From Chloroflexota bacterium (GTDB lineage: Bacteria; Chloroflexota; Limnocylindria; Limnocylindrales; CSP1-4): DNA of 36,126 nucleotides. The notes under the pieces were generated by a model. The model searched no databases, was not told where the DNA came from, and was given only the letters and a program-made list of their open reading frames with translations. Both the position numbers and the translations under genes were made by a program. Shown in pieces: positions 8,101-15,926 of this stretch; positions within the stretch are counted from its first letter, which is position 1; the number at the start of each line of letters is the position of its first letter. The stretch covers positions 1 through 36,126 of the forward strand of contig PLZO01000174.1 of NCBI GenBank assembly GCA_003152165.1. The letters are read 5' to 3'.

Positions 8101-8931
8101 TCAGGGTTCCGCTCCATCATCGATCGTCCCCGGCGGGCTCCCGATCGAGGGCCGGGGACGGGTTCGGCCGCGCCCGCGCCCGGCGATCTTCTGCTGGATG
8201 GCGCCGCCGGTCGGCCAGGAATAGCCCTGGGAACCGCCGGGCTTCGGCCGGTGGCCACGGCCGTGCGCCGTCGCACTGGCGTCCATCCGACCCAGGAGCA
8301 GCTCGCCGGCCTGGATCACGTGGGCGCGCACCGCCGCCTCCAGGCGGTCCGGGTCGCGGCGTTCGACCGCGGTCGCGATCGGCTGGTGCTGCCCGACCAG
8401 CGTCGCTGCGTCGGCGGCGAACAACTGGTTCGTGAGGACGATCCGGCGGGACAGGATCTGGAGCGTATCGAGGCGGTCGAGCAGCATCTGGTGGCCGCAA
8501 AGGAGGAACACCGCCCGATGGAAACCGGCGTCCGCATCGGCGACGGCCAGCGGATCGGCGCCGATGGTGGCCTGCCGGAGGCGATCGAACGCGCTCCGAA
8601 CTTCCTCCTGGTAGACCCTCGACGAGCCGCTCGCCTCGAGCGCCAGCCGCGCCGCATACGGTTCAAGCAGGGCCCGCAGGCTTGTGATCTCCCAGGTCGC
8701 GCGAGGCGAGAGTTGCGACACGAAGGCGCCCCGACGGGGGAAGACGTCGACCAGACCACGGTCGGCCAGCATCCGCAGGGCTTCGCGGACGGTGCCGCGT
8801 GATGTGTTCAGGTCCGTCGCCAGGGCGACTTCGGGAAGCCTCGCTCCAGGCTCGAAGCGCCCGCCGACGATGGCGTCGCGGATGTGCTTGCTGACCGCCT
8901 CCGTCATCGTGTCGGGCCGCTGCAGGACCAT
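8101..8931 (-). CDS. FadR-subfamily GntR transcription regulator
   Basis: The 276-residue regulator has an N-terminal winged helix, roughly residues 10-75: SKHIRDAIVGGRFEPGARLP, then TSRGTVREALRMLADRGLVD. An all-helical FCD effector domain follows (TSLRALLEPYAARLALEAS, DAGFHRAVFLLCGHQMLLD and a late H-x-IAxAVERRD-type block). A low-complexity basic tail follows residue 230. FCD-type proteins usually bind a small acid or sugar metabolite and leave the operator when it is present. ATG 8931 is chosen because GAGGGA lies nine bases upstream; the longer form to 9030 would run through the promoter. Its own promoter carries a palindrome typical of this family, and a near copy lies before the divergent metabolic operon, so it probably autoregulates and controls both. 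Confidence 0.92.
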   Translation of the reverse strand: MVLQRPDTMTEAVSKHIRDAIVGGRFEPGARLPEVALATDLNTSRGTVREALRMLADRGLVDVFPRRGAFVSQLSPRATWEITSLRALLEPYAARLALEASGSSRVYQEEVRSAFDRLRQATIGADPLAVADADAGFHRAVFLLCGHQMLLDRLDTLQILSRRIVLTNQLFAADAATLVGQHQPIATAVERRDPDRLEAAVRAHVIQAGELLLGRMDASATAHGRGHRPKPGGSQGYSWPTGGAIQQKIAGRGRGRTRPRPSIGSPPGTIDDGAEP

Positions 8932-8957
8932 CAATGGGCGTCCCTCGGAAATTGTTG

Positions 8958-8994
8958 ATTGCCCGACAATAGATCCTCCAGGAATGCCTCGCAA
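8958..8994 (-). promoter_or_regulatory. Promoter with embedded FadR-type operator, gntR-transporter unit
   Basis: On the minus strand a -35 box TTGCGA (8989-8994) is followed by a 17-base spacer and a -10 box TATTGT (8966-8971). The plus-strand palindrome ATTGCCCGACAAT (8958-8970) overlaps the -10 box and is close to the ATTGTCnGACAAT form used by FCD-type GntR proteins. A near copy lies at 15050-15087. Overlap with the -10 box implies repression. The predicted transcript start is about 28 bases before ATG 8931. Confidence 0.65.
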
Positions 8995-9026
8995 TCGATC
9001 TTCGCGGGGTGGGACCCGGGCAGCGC

Positions 9027-9785
9027 TCACAGCCGCTTGACCCGTGGTCGGTAGCGCGCGATCGCGGCCTGATTGGCCTCATCGCCGCCGGGACTGTTGG
9101 CGCTTCGCCAGATCGGTGGGTCGATCTTCCGGCGGGCCAGCTCGGCAATCGCCTCGAGCATCAGGGCGTTCAGGGCGAACGAGTTGGCGAATGTCGAGAC
9201 GGCCCCGACCCGCTCGTGGACGCCGTCGACCTCCATCAGGGCGTCACCGACCGGTACCTTCGTGTCGATCGTGATGTCCGCCAGGTCCGCCAGGTCCTGG
9301 CCACCCGGATGGCGGGCACCGTGCCCTTGCGGCAGGGCCCGCTGGAGCTCGACCGAGGTGACCCCGATCGTCGTGACGCCGATCTCCCTCGCGTACAGCG
9401 CGCAGTCGATCGTGCTCGAGTTGACGCCGTAGGCATTCACGATGATCAACACGTCGCCGGCGACGAGGTTCGCATTCCGAAGGACGGTCCGGCCGTAGCC
9501 GGGGGTTCGTTCGACAAGCATCGACCGAATGGCGCCGTGGGCCAGGAGGAAGCCATCGTCGAGGAGTGCGTTGACGCAGGCCAGGCCACCGGCCCGGTAG
9601 AAGATCTCCTCGGCGCCCATCGATGAATGGCCGCCCGGGCCGATCACGTTCACCAGCCGATCGTCCGCGACGCGGTCTGCGACGGCGACTGCCGCGCGCA
9701 TGATCGAATCGCGCTCCTCGGCCGCGATCCGGGCCACCAGCGCGTTGATCCGCTCGAGATACTCGTCATAGAGTGCTACGGCCAT
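9027..9785 (-). CDS. SIS-domain sugar-phosphate binding protein
   Basis: The 252-residue protein has an SIS (sugar isomerase) fold: VNVIGPGGHSSMGAEEIFYR, then DVLIIVNAYGVNSSTIDCAL (the Ser/Thr-rich phosphate-binding loop), then IGVTTIGVTS. It resembles the uncharacterised UPF0309-type group rather than MurQ or GlmS. SIS proteins isomerise or bind phosphosugars, or sense them as regulators, so a role in handling the phosphorylated amino sugar is likely. ATG 9785 is chosen for AAGGAG four bases upstream; a longer frame exists to 9845 without such a site. It is the last gene of the metabolic operon, 31 bases after the ceramidase-like gene, and is followed by the gntR promoter. Confidence 0.85.
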   Translation of the reverse strand: MAVALYDEYLERINALVARIAAEERDSIMRAAVAVADRVADDRLVNVIGPGGHSSMGAEEIFYRAGGLACVNALLDDGFLLAHGAIRSMLVERTPGYGRTVLRNANLVAGDVLIIVNAYGVNSSTIDCALYAREIGVTTIGVTSVELQRALPQGHGARHPGGQDLADLADITIDTKVPVGDALMEVDGVHERVGAVSTFANSFALNALMLEAIAELARRKIDPPIWRSANSPGGDEANQAAIARYRPRVKRL

Positions 9786-9816
9786 CCCGCTCCTTCCGTT
9801 CAGCGTTCCGTCGATG

Positions 9817-11112
9817 TCATCGAGTGCCCGCCGCGGTGGCGCCATTCGCCCTCTGGATCATCGCGATCATTGCCTGTGCGAGCTTCTCGCCTTCGCCGCT
9901 CCGGAGCACGCTCGCGTTCGGCTCGTAGCCGCCCTCCGCGTAGGCCTCGGCGGTCGGGATGTAGCCGACCGTCCCGTCGCACAGGGCCGCGATGCAGGTC
10001 GTCCCGTCGCCCAGGGCAGCCCTGATCCGCTGGCCGAGGGCCACGAAGAGCTCGCCCTGGACCCCGACGTGGACGAAGGGACCGAACCCGAGTCCGCTGA
10101 TCCGGACCCGAACCGGACCGTCCCTGCCCGGGGCCGCTGCCTGACCGGCCACCAGGTCCGCATAGGCCGCTGCGACGAGGGCGTGATATGTGGCGTCGGG
10201 CGAGAGATCGACCTCCCGCACTGCCGCCGCAGCAGCGATCGCCAGGTCCGCCGCTCGACGGGCTGCCACCGCGTCCGGTAGGGGCTTGCGGGCGAGCTCG
10301 ACGACCTCCGAGGCACCCCACACGCGTTGCGCAGGGGACGGTCGTAGGGAGTGGTGAACGGCGAGCGAGGTTGCCGCCAACGCGCGGCCGTACGTCTCGG
10401 CGGACTCGAAGGTCCGCCACGGGACGACGACTCCGACCATGCTTCCTTCGGGCGAGTAGCCGCCGGGATTCACGTCTCCCTGGGGCCCAGTGGTAAACAC
10501 GACGAGCCCACCGATCGCCTGCTCCAGCTCGCGGCACAGGACGCCTGGGTAGTCGGCCGAGTAGAGCGTGTTGTTCGGCCCGAGCGTGGTCGGGTGGCAA
10601 CCGTAGTTCACGATCGTGGCCAGGGGTTGACCGCCTTCGTCGTCGAACCGGACGACGGTCACCCGGTCGTCGACCGGACCACCGGTGGGCCGCCGATTTG
10701 CGCCGATCCCGGTGACAGTTCCGACGCCGACGGCAATGCTGGCCCCTCGGCGCGACGAGTACGCCTCCTCGACCGCGCTCGCGATCCGGTCGGCGATCGT
10801 CCGCTCGACCGGCGTGTCGGGCGCCACAATCGGTCCGCTGTGGGTATGCGTGCCGACCAGCTGGAGCCGCTCGCGTGGGATCCCGGTCGAGCGCAGGGCC
10901 TGGTCGGCGATCAGGTCCTGGACACCCTGGTCGATCTGGAGCAGGTCGGCGACGACTAGCGCGACGGTCGTCCCGTCGTCTCCCTCGGCCACGAGCACGC
11001 GGGCGCGAAGAGGGTCGTGGACCCCGGTCGCGCCGGTCGTGCGCGCCTCGAAGCCGGCCATGAGGCAACCGAGCGGCGGGGTGATGTCGACGCGCGCCGT
11101 GCCGATCTTCAT
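9817..11112 (-). CDS. Neutral-ceramidase-like hydrolase (paralogue 2)
   Basis: The 431-residue protein keeps the canonical motif GTHTHSGP with H89-T-H91, then NYGCHPTTLGP with H173, followed by SADYPG, FTTGPQGDVNPGGY and DGTVGYIPTAEAYAEGGYE. These match the zinc ligands and substrate loop of neutral ceramidases (PF04734), but the C-terminal domain of the full enzyme is absent and there is no signal peptide. ATG 11112 overlaps the stop of the Gfo/Idh gene by four bases (ATGA), which implies translational coupling and rules out the longer upstream frame. The pairing with a sugar dehydrogenase and a sugar aminotransferase suggests a cytoplasmic N-acyl amino-sugar amidohydrolase. That is inference from context. 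Confidence 0.83.
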   Translation of the reverse strand: MKIGTARVDITPPLGCLMAGFEARTTGATGVHDPLRARVLVAEGDDGTTVALVVADLLQIDQGVQDLIADQALRSTGIPRERLQLVGTHTHSGPIVAPDTPVERTIADRIASAVEEAYSSRRGASIAVGVGTVTGIGANRRPTGGPVDDRVTVVRFDDEGGQPLATIVNYGCHPTTLGPNNTLYSADYPGVLCRELEQAIGGLVVFTTGPQGDVNPGGYSPEGSMVGVVVPWRTFESAETYGRALAATSLAVHHSLRPSPAQRVWGASEVVELARKPLPDAVAARRAADLAIAAAAAVREVDLSPDATYHALVAAAYADLVAGQAAAPGRDGPVRVRISGLGFGPFVHVGVQGELFVALGQRIRAALGDGTTCIAALCDGTVGYIPTAEAYAEGGYEPNASVLRSGEGEKLAQAMIAMIQRANGATAAGTR

Positions 11113-12203
11113 CGCGTGGGAGTCCCGAGCGTCATGGTTCGGCCCGTGTCGCTTGCCTCGTAGGCAGCAACGACGATCTCGACGGCATTGCGGCCGTCCT
11201 CGCCTGTCACCGCGGGTGCTCGGCCCGTCCGGATCGCCGCGACGATATCGCGGTATTGCCGGATATGCCCCGTGGCGTCGGTGCCCCACGTTGCCGGGGC
11301 GAGCTGGGCGTCCGGCGTGGTCGTCGCCTCCGGTGCCGTGCGGTCCACCGGGACGCTCATACCCGAGCCCGGGGCGAGTGACCACTCGAGCGCTTGCTGG
11401 CCGACGATGCGGGCGTGCCCGAGGTCTCCGTATACCCGTAGCTCCTGGCCGAACCCCGGTTGCGCGCACGTCGTCGCGACGATCGAACCGAGCGCACCGT
11501 TGGCGAACCGCAGGCTAATCGTGGCCGTGTCCTCGGCCTCCATCGCGTGCCCGATCGTCGCCACGTGGCCGGCGATCGAGGCGACCGGGCCGCCGATCCA
11601 GCGGACCAGGTCGACCATGTGGATCGCCTGATTCATGAGGACGCCGCCGTCCATCGCCCGGGTCCCGCGCCAGGCCTCACTGTCGTAGTAGGACTGCGGT
11701 CGGTGGTACAGGCCTTCGCCAATGACGAGCGCGATTCGACCGAACGCGTTGGCGGCCACAGCGGCTCGAACTGCCTGCATGACCGGCTCGAACCGACGCT
11801 GCGAGATCGTGCCAACCAGGCGGCCGGCCCGACGGCCCTCGGCGATCACCGCGCCCGCGTCGGCGGTGGACAGGGCGAGCGGCTTCTCCACCACGACGTG
11901 CTTCCCGTGGCGAAGGGCGGCGAGCGCGATCTCGGCGTGCGAACCTGACGGGGTACAGATGGCTACCGCGTCGACTTCGGCGCGGTTCAGCAGCTCGTCG
12001 AGATCGGTGGTCCAGGGCACCCCCCAGCGCTCACCGGCCGCGCGTGCCCGATCGGTCGTCGAGCTCTCCACGGCCACGAGGACGGCGCCCTCGACGGCTG
12101 CGATCGCCTCGATGTGCTGGGTCGAGATCGCCCCGCACCCGACGAGCGCGAACCGGACTGCCGCTGAGGCAGATGGCCCGGCCGCGGGCGGCAGGCCGGT
12201 CAC
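11109..12203 (-). CDS. Gfo/Idh/MocA-family sugar dehydrogenase
   Basis: The 364-residue NAD(P)-dependent oxidoreductase has a Rossmann fold with FALVGCGAISTQH near residue 20. The family signature EKPLAL (K107) follows HGKHVVV, and the C-terminal catalytic sheet includes MNQAIHMVDLVRWIGGP. Family members oxidise a ring hydroxyl of a sugar or inositol. Adjacent DegT aminotransferase and Gfo/Idh genes also occur in the Bacillus NtdA/NtdC kanosamine pathway, where the dehydrogenase makes a 3-keto sugar phosphate. The GTG start at 12203 overlaps the aminotransferase stop by four bases (GTGA), so the two are coupled. Whether the pair works in synthesis or breakdown cannot be read from the sequence; the transporter and NagB context favours breakdown. 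Confidence 0.88.
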   Translation of the reverse strand: MTGLPPAAGPSASAAVRFALVGCGAISTQHIEAIAAVEGAVLVAVESSTTDRARAAGERWGVPWTTDLDELLNRAEVDAVAICTPSGSHAEIALAALRHGKHVVVEKPLALSTADAGAVIAEGRRAGRLVGTISQRRFEPVMQAVRAAVAANAFGRIALVIGEGLYHRPQSYYDSEAWRGTRAMDGGVLMNQAIHMVDLVRWIGGPVASIAGHVATIGHAMEAEDTATISLRFANGALGSIVATTCAQPGFGQELRVYGDLGHARIVGQQALEWSLAPGSGMSVPVDRTAPEATTTPDAQLAPATWGTDATGHIRQYRDIVAAIRTGRAPAVTGEDGRNAVEIVVAAYEASDTGRTMTLGTPTR

Positions 12204-13411
12204 GCCCGTGCCGCAGCCACCTTGGCGACGGCGGCGACGACGTCATCGATGTCCTGATGCGACCCAAGGAGGATCGGCATCGAGAACATCAGGACCTCAT
12301 CCGCAGCGGCCCGCTCGGCCGCCGGGCAGGCGATCGGTTCGCTGCCACCGAGCTTGGCGACCTCGTCACGCAGAGCCTGGTTACGGTTCAGCGGCACGTA
12401 ACCCTGGAACACCGGCACGCCTTCGGCGCGCAGGGCCTCGGCGAAGCGCATCTTGGGGAGCCCCCCGCGAGCCGCTCCCAGCCAACGCCAGTGATACGTG
12501 TACCAGCTGTGGGCGGTGACCCCGTCGGGGACCTTCAGGGCGAGGACATCCGGGATCTGCTCCAGCTGCTGGGTGAGGTAGGCGGCCGCCTCGGTGCGCT
12601 GTCGCTGCTGGGCCGGCATCCGCTTCATCTGGGCCAGGAGGATGGCGCCCTGGAACTCGCTCATCCGGAGGTTCCAGCCGATGCGGACGTGCTCATACCA
12701 CTCACCGCCCCGACGGCGGCCGACGTTGCGGTACGACCAAAGCAGCTCGTCGAGCTCGTCGTCATTGGTCAGCATGATCCCGCCCTCACCGCTGGTGATC
12801 GGCTTCGAGGACTGGAAGCTGAAGACGCCGATATCGCCGATGGCGCCGACCGGTCGGCCCCGCCACGCCGCGCCGTGCGCCTGGGCGGCGTCCTCGATGA
12901 CCCGGAGTCCATGCCGCTGCGCCGCGGCCATCACGCCGTCCATGTCGGCCGGCGATCCGCCGTGATGGACCGGGATGATCGCCCTCGTCCGGGACGTGAC
13001 GGCCTGGTCGATGAGTGCAGGGTCGATGAGCAGCGTCTCGGGGTCCACGTCCACGAAGACGGGGATAGCCCCGAGCATCAACGCTGCGCTGGCGGTCGCG
13101 ATAAACGTGTACGGCGGGACGAGGACTTCGTCGCCGGGACCGGTGCCGATCGCCTTCAGGGCGACCGCCAGCCCCATCGTGGCGTTGGCCACGGTGACCC
13201 CATGGCGGGCCCCCTGGAGCTCGGCGAACTCGATCTCGAACTGCTTGATGTAGGTGCCGTCGATCGAGCCCCAGGTACCGGACCGGAGAGCCCGGAGGAC
13301 CAGTTCCTCCTCCTCGGCCCCGAACTCCGGCCAGCGCGCGAACGGCTTGCTTCGGACCGGAGTGCCTCCATTGATCGCGAGGTTTGAGCTGGAGATCGCG
13401 GCGGTGGCCAT
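12200..13411 (-). CDS. DegT/DnrJ/EryC1/StrS-family sugar aminotransferase
   Basis: The 403-residue PLP enzyme shows the N-terminal INGGTPVRSKPFARWPEF seen in inosose and keto-sugar aminotransferases. The cofactor Asp is in VIEDAAQAHGA (D174) and the Schiff-base lysine is K203 in FSFQSSKPITSGEGG. Further motifs are NLRMSEFQGAILLAQ and a C-terminal PILLGSHQDIDDV. It transfers an amino group between glutamate or glutamine and a keto sugar or keto-cyclitol. ATG 13411 is preceded by AAGGAGG at a six-base spacing, a strong site. The gene overlaps the Gfo/Idh gene by four bases and follows the NagB-like gene by 24 bases. The substrate is inferred to be the product or precursor of the adjacent dehydrogenase. 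Confidence 0.92.
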   Translation of the reverse strand: MATAAISSSNLAINGGTPVRSKPFARWPEFGAEEEELVLRALRSGTWGSIDGTYIKQFEIEFAELQGARHGVTVANATMGLAVALKAIGTGPGDEVLVPPYTFIATASAALMLGAIPVFVDVDPETLLIDPALIDQAVTSRTRAIIPVHHGGSPADMDGVMAAAQRHGLRVIEDAAQAHGAAWRGRPVGAIGDIGVFSFQSSKPITSGEGGIMLTNDDELDELLWSYRNVGRRRGGEWYEHVRIGWNLRMSEFQGAILLAQMKRMPAQQRQRTEAAAYLTQQLEQIPDVLALKVPDGVTAHSWYTYHWRWLGAARGGLPKMRFAEALRAEGVPVFQGYVPLNRNQALRDEVAKLGGSEPIACPAAERAAADEVLMFSMPILLGSHQDIDDVVAAVAKVAAARA

Positions 13412-13435
13412 CAAGGCCCTCCTTTTGGGGCGACG

Positions 13436-14206
13436 CTAGTGAGCCACGTTCGTCGCCGCGGCTTCGTCGACGAACATGACGGCATCGGGATGGCGGCGGA
13501 GGGCGGAGGCGGGGCAGGCCACCTCGATCGGACTGTCGAGGGTGCGGGCGACCGCGGCGGCCTTGGTCGGCCCGGGGACGACCACGCTGATCGTCCGAGC
13601 GGCGAGGATCGTCGACATCGTCACCGTCATGGCCAGTCGGGGCACGAGCTCGATCGTTGTGAACGCCCCGTCCCGGACCTGCTGCGCGCGACTCGTCTCG
13701 TCGATGAGGACCGGCTTCACGACTTCCGGATCCTCGAAGTCGGCCACGTGCGGATCGTTGAACGCCACATGGCCGTTCTCGCCGATCCCGACGAGGGCGA
13801 TGTCAAGACCGCCGTCCTCGAGCAGGGCGCCGTAGCGCCGGCACTCGGCTCCGGGATCGTCCGTGGTTGGATCGAGCTTTTCCACCCGACCCGGATGGAC
13901 AATCGAGAAGATGTGCCGGTCGAGCCACTCGCCGAACGCGTGCTCGTCGTCGCGCGGCAACCCGACGTACTCATCCATGTGGAATGCCTCCACCCGACCC
14001 CAGTCGATCCCCTCGGCCCGCCCAAGGGCATCGAGGAACTCGACCTGCGAGGCTGCCGCCGCAAAGAGCAGACGGGGACGCCGGGTTCCATCCTCGGCCA
14101 GCAGCCGCCGAATCTGCCGGACGACGTGGTCGGCCGCGGCGATGCCCAAGGCGACTCGGTCCTCGAGGACCGTGACGTGCAGCCGGTCGCGCTGGAGCTC
14201 GATCAT
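13436..14206 (-). CDS. NagB-like glucosamine-6-phosphate deaminase/isomerase family
   Basis: The 256-residue protein belongs to the NagB/6-phosphogluconolactonase fold. It has LLFAAAASQVEFLDAL (phosphate loop), FHMDEYVGL with D78 as the catalytic proton acceptor, GIGENGHVAFNDP and the SRAQQ segment. In Escherichia coli NagB the corresponding loop is GNDGHIAFNEP; here the catalytic Asp is Asn144, His146 is kept and Glu is replaced by Asp151. Such GENGH paralogues are common in sugar operons and may act on another amino-sugar phosphate. ATG 14206 overlaps the upstream cupin stop by four bases (ATGA), so the two are coupled. It can act after the NagA-type deacetylase encoded at 2386. Confidence 0.85.
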   Translation of the reverse strand: MIELQRDRLHVTVLEDRVALGIAAADHVVRQIRRLLAEDGTRRPRLLFAAAASQVEFLDALGRAEGIDWGRVEAFHMDEYVGLPRDDEHAFGEWLDRHIFSIVHPGRVEKLDPTTDDPGAECRRYGALLEDGGLDIALVGIGENGHVAFNDPHVADFEDPEVVKPVLIDETSRAQQVRDGAFTTIELVPRLAMTVTMSTILAARTISVVVPGPTKAAAVARTLDSPIEVACPASALRRHPDAVMFVDEAAATNVAH

Positions 14207-14526
14207 GTCCGCTCCGGGACGAACACGACGAAGAAGACGTAGTCGAGGGGCTCGGGGCCGGTATTGGTGATCAGGTGCTCGGTGCCCATCGGGATCAGGA
14301 CCCCACTGCCGGCCTGGACGGGCGTCCGCTCAGAGTCAAGCTCGACGAAGCCCGCCCCGGAGACGACGAAGTAGACCTGGTCCTCGTCACGGTGGACATG
14401 CACCGGAACCGTCTCATCCGGCCAGATCCGAACGTGGGTGACGTTGAGCCGCTTCGTCTCGAACATTGGGCGGTAGTCGGCATACGTCTGCGGCTCGATT
14501 GCGATGTCGCGGATGTTCGTGATCAC
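14203..14526 (-). CDS. Small single-domain cupin
   Basis: The 107-residue protein is one cupin barrel: VPVHVHRDEDQVYFVVSGAG gives the first metal motif (H-x-H, then E/D and Q), and GSGVLIPMGTEHLITN gives the second with its His. Proteins of this size are often sugar isomerases or epimerases, or bind a carboxylate ligand. The GTG start at 14526 has AAAGG about ten bases upstream. It overlaps nagB-like by four bases. I cannot name its substrate; the operon points to an amino-sugar derivative. Confidence 0.85.
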   Translation of the reverse strand: MITNIRDIAIEPQTYADYRPMFETKRLNVTHVRIWPDETVPVHVHRDEDQVYFVVSGAGFVELDSERTPVQAGSGVLIPMGTEHLITNTGPEPLDYVFFVVFVPERT

Positions 14527-14560
14527 GAGCGGTGGACCTTTCGCTGCGGGGGTGCCTGGG

Positions 14561-15019
14561 TCAGTGCAGGTGATCCGTGCCTTCGATCAGGCCGAGGGCG
14601 ACGGCGTCGAAGTCCCAGCCATGCTCGGCGCACATCTGCCGCACATGGCTGTCCCACGTCGGCTCAGCCGACGGTCGTCCGCCTGTGAAGCAGTCGATGC
14701 TCAAATAGACGAAAGGCGTCGAGCCGGTACAGCGGACAGCGTGATGGATGCCGGGCGGTGTCCGGACGAAGTCGCCGGCCTTGAGCGGGAAGGTCTCCTG
14801 CTCAGTGAGCCCCACGGTCATGTCCGCCGTACCCTGCAGGACGAAGAAGACCTGCTCAGCGTCGAGGTGGACGTGGAGCGGTGGCGCTTCACCAGGCTCG
14901 AGGATCACGAAAAACGCCTCGGACGTCGCAGCATCCCGACGGTCCATGATCAGGTCATTGGTATGGGTCGGGAAGCGGTACCGTGCGACCCGGCGCGAAT
15001 CGAATACGTACTGCGTCAT
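14561..15019 (-). CDS. Cupin-domain protein, first gene of the metabolic operon
   Basis: This cupin of about 152 residues has PPLHVHLDAEQVFFVLQGTA as metal motif 1 and FVRTPPGIHHAVRCTGSTP as motif 2. A C-terminal extension rich in Trp and acidic residues follows (EPTWDSHVRQMCAEHGWDFD). It differs clearly from the next cupin, so the pair is not a recent duplication. ATG 15019 is used because GAGG lies eight bases upstream; a GTG at 15037 would add six residues but has no site. The promoter and FadR-type operator sit 30-70 bases upstream. The function is unknown; isomerisation or dioxygenation of a sugar acid are possibilities. Confidence 0.83.
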   Translation of the reverse strand: MTQYVFDSRRVARYRFPTHTNDLIMDRRDAATSEAFFVILEPGEAPPLHVHLDAEQVFFVLQGTADMTVGLTEQETFPLKAGDFVRTPPGIHHAVRCTGSTPFVYLSIDCFTGGRPSAEPTWDSHVRQMCAEHGWDFDAVALGLIEGTDHLH

Positions 15020-15049
15020 GCATCGACCTCGGATCACCGACCGCTGTTG

Positions 15050-15087
15050 ACTGTCCTACAATAGATTAGAAGCACGGGCCCCAGCAA
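15050..15087 (-). promoter_or_regulatory. Promoter with embedded FadR-type operator, amino-sugar operon
   Basis: On the minus strand a -35 box TTGCTG (15082-15087) and an 18-base spacer precede the -10 box TATTGT (15058-15063). The plus-strand palindrome ACTGTCCTACAAT (15050-15062) overlaps the -10 box. Over 15045-15066 it matches 8953-8974 at 18 of 22 positions, with core GAYTGYCCKACAATAGAT. It lies between the divergent cupin and SDR genes and could also affect the SDR. Confidence 0.65.
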
Positions 15088-15155
15088 ATGATGACGGTGA
15101 CCATGCTGGGCCACCGACCGGCGGCGTCGCCAGGCGGCTCGACACGGGGACGACG

Positions 15156-15926
15156 ATGAGCGGACTGTTCGGGCTCGATGGTCAGGTCGTGGCCGTGATC
15201 GGTGGCACGGGCGTGCTCGGTGGCGCGATTTGTCACGGCCTGGCCGAGGCCGGCGCGGCGGTCGCGGTCCTCGGGCGTTCGCTTGAACGTGCGAACCGAC
15301 GCGTCGCGGCGATCGAGGCGACCGGGGGCCGCGCCGCCGCCGTGCTGGTCGACTCGACCTCGCCTGACTCCGTCGAAGCTGCGCGGCAGGAGGTCGAGCG
15401 GCTGCTAGGTCCGGTGGACGTCGTCGTGAACGCCGCGGGGGTCAACAGCTCCACGCCATTTCTCGAGATCAATCTCGAGGAATGGCACACGATCCTCGAT
15501 GCCGACCTGACCGCCGTGTTCGTGGCCTGTCAGGTGTTCAGCCGGGCGATGATCGAACGGGGCACCGGCGGCTCGATCATCAACATCTCTTCGGCATCGT
15601 CCGGACCGCCCCTGTCGCGCGTCCTCGCCTACTCGGTGGCCAAAGCCGGCGTGAACAGCCTCACGCAGTACCTCGCCCTTGAGCTCGCACCGTTCCACAT
15701 TCGGGTGAACGCGATCGCTCCTGGCTTTTTTCCGGCTGAACAGAATCGCGCGTTGCTGTCCGAAGAGCGTGTCCGCTCGATCATTGGCCACACCCCGGCG
15801 CGGCGGCTCGGCGAGCCTGACGAGCTGTGCGGGACCGTTGTTTGGCTTGCCTCGGCGGCCGCTTCAAGATTCGTCACCGGTGCGATCATCCGCGTCGATG
15901 GTGGCTTCAGCGCGATGACCATCTAG
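15156..15926 (+). CDS. Classical short-chain dehydrogenase/reductase
   Basis: The 256-residue SDR has the cofactor loop GGTGVLGG (residues 16-23), NAAG at 92-95, the catalytic Ser in NISSASSG, and Y159-S-V-A-K163, followed by RVNAIAPGFF and the C-terminal TGAIIRVDGGFSAM. The sequence style resembles mannonate/fructuronate-type and gluconate-type sugar SDRs. It should interconvert a sugar hydroxyl and ketone with NAD(P)H in the cytosol. ATG 15156 is preceded by GGGGA at a six-base spacing. It is divergent from the cupin-led operon across a 136-base region that holds the FadR-type operator, so shared control is likely. Confidence 0.9.
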   Translation: MSGLFGLDGQVVAVIGGTGVLGGAICHGLAEAGAAVAVLGRSLERANRRVAAIEATGGRAAAVLVDSTSPDSVEAARQEVERLLGPVDVVVNAAGVNSSTPFLEINLEEWHTILDADLTAVFVACQVFSRAMIERGTGGSIINISSASSGPPLSRVLAYSVAKAGVNSLTQYLALELAPFHIRVNAIAPGFFPAEQNRALLSEERVRSIIGHTPARRLGEPDELCGTVVWLASAAASRFVTGAIIRVDGGFSAMTI

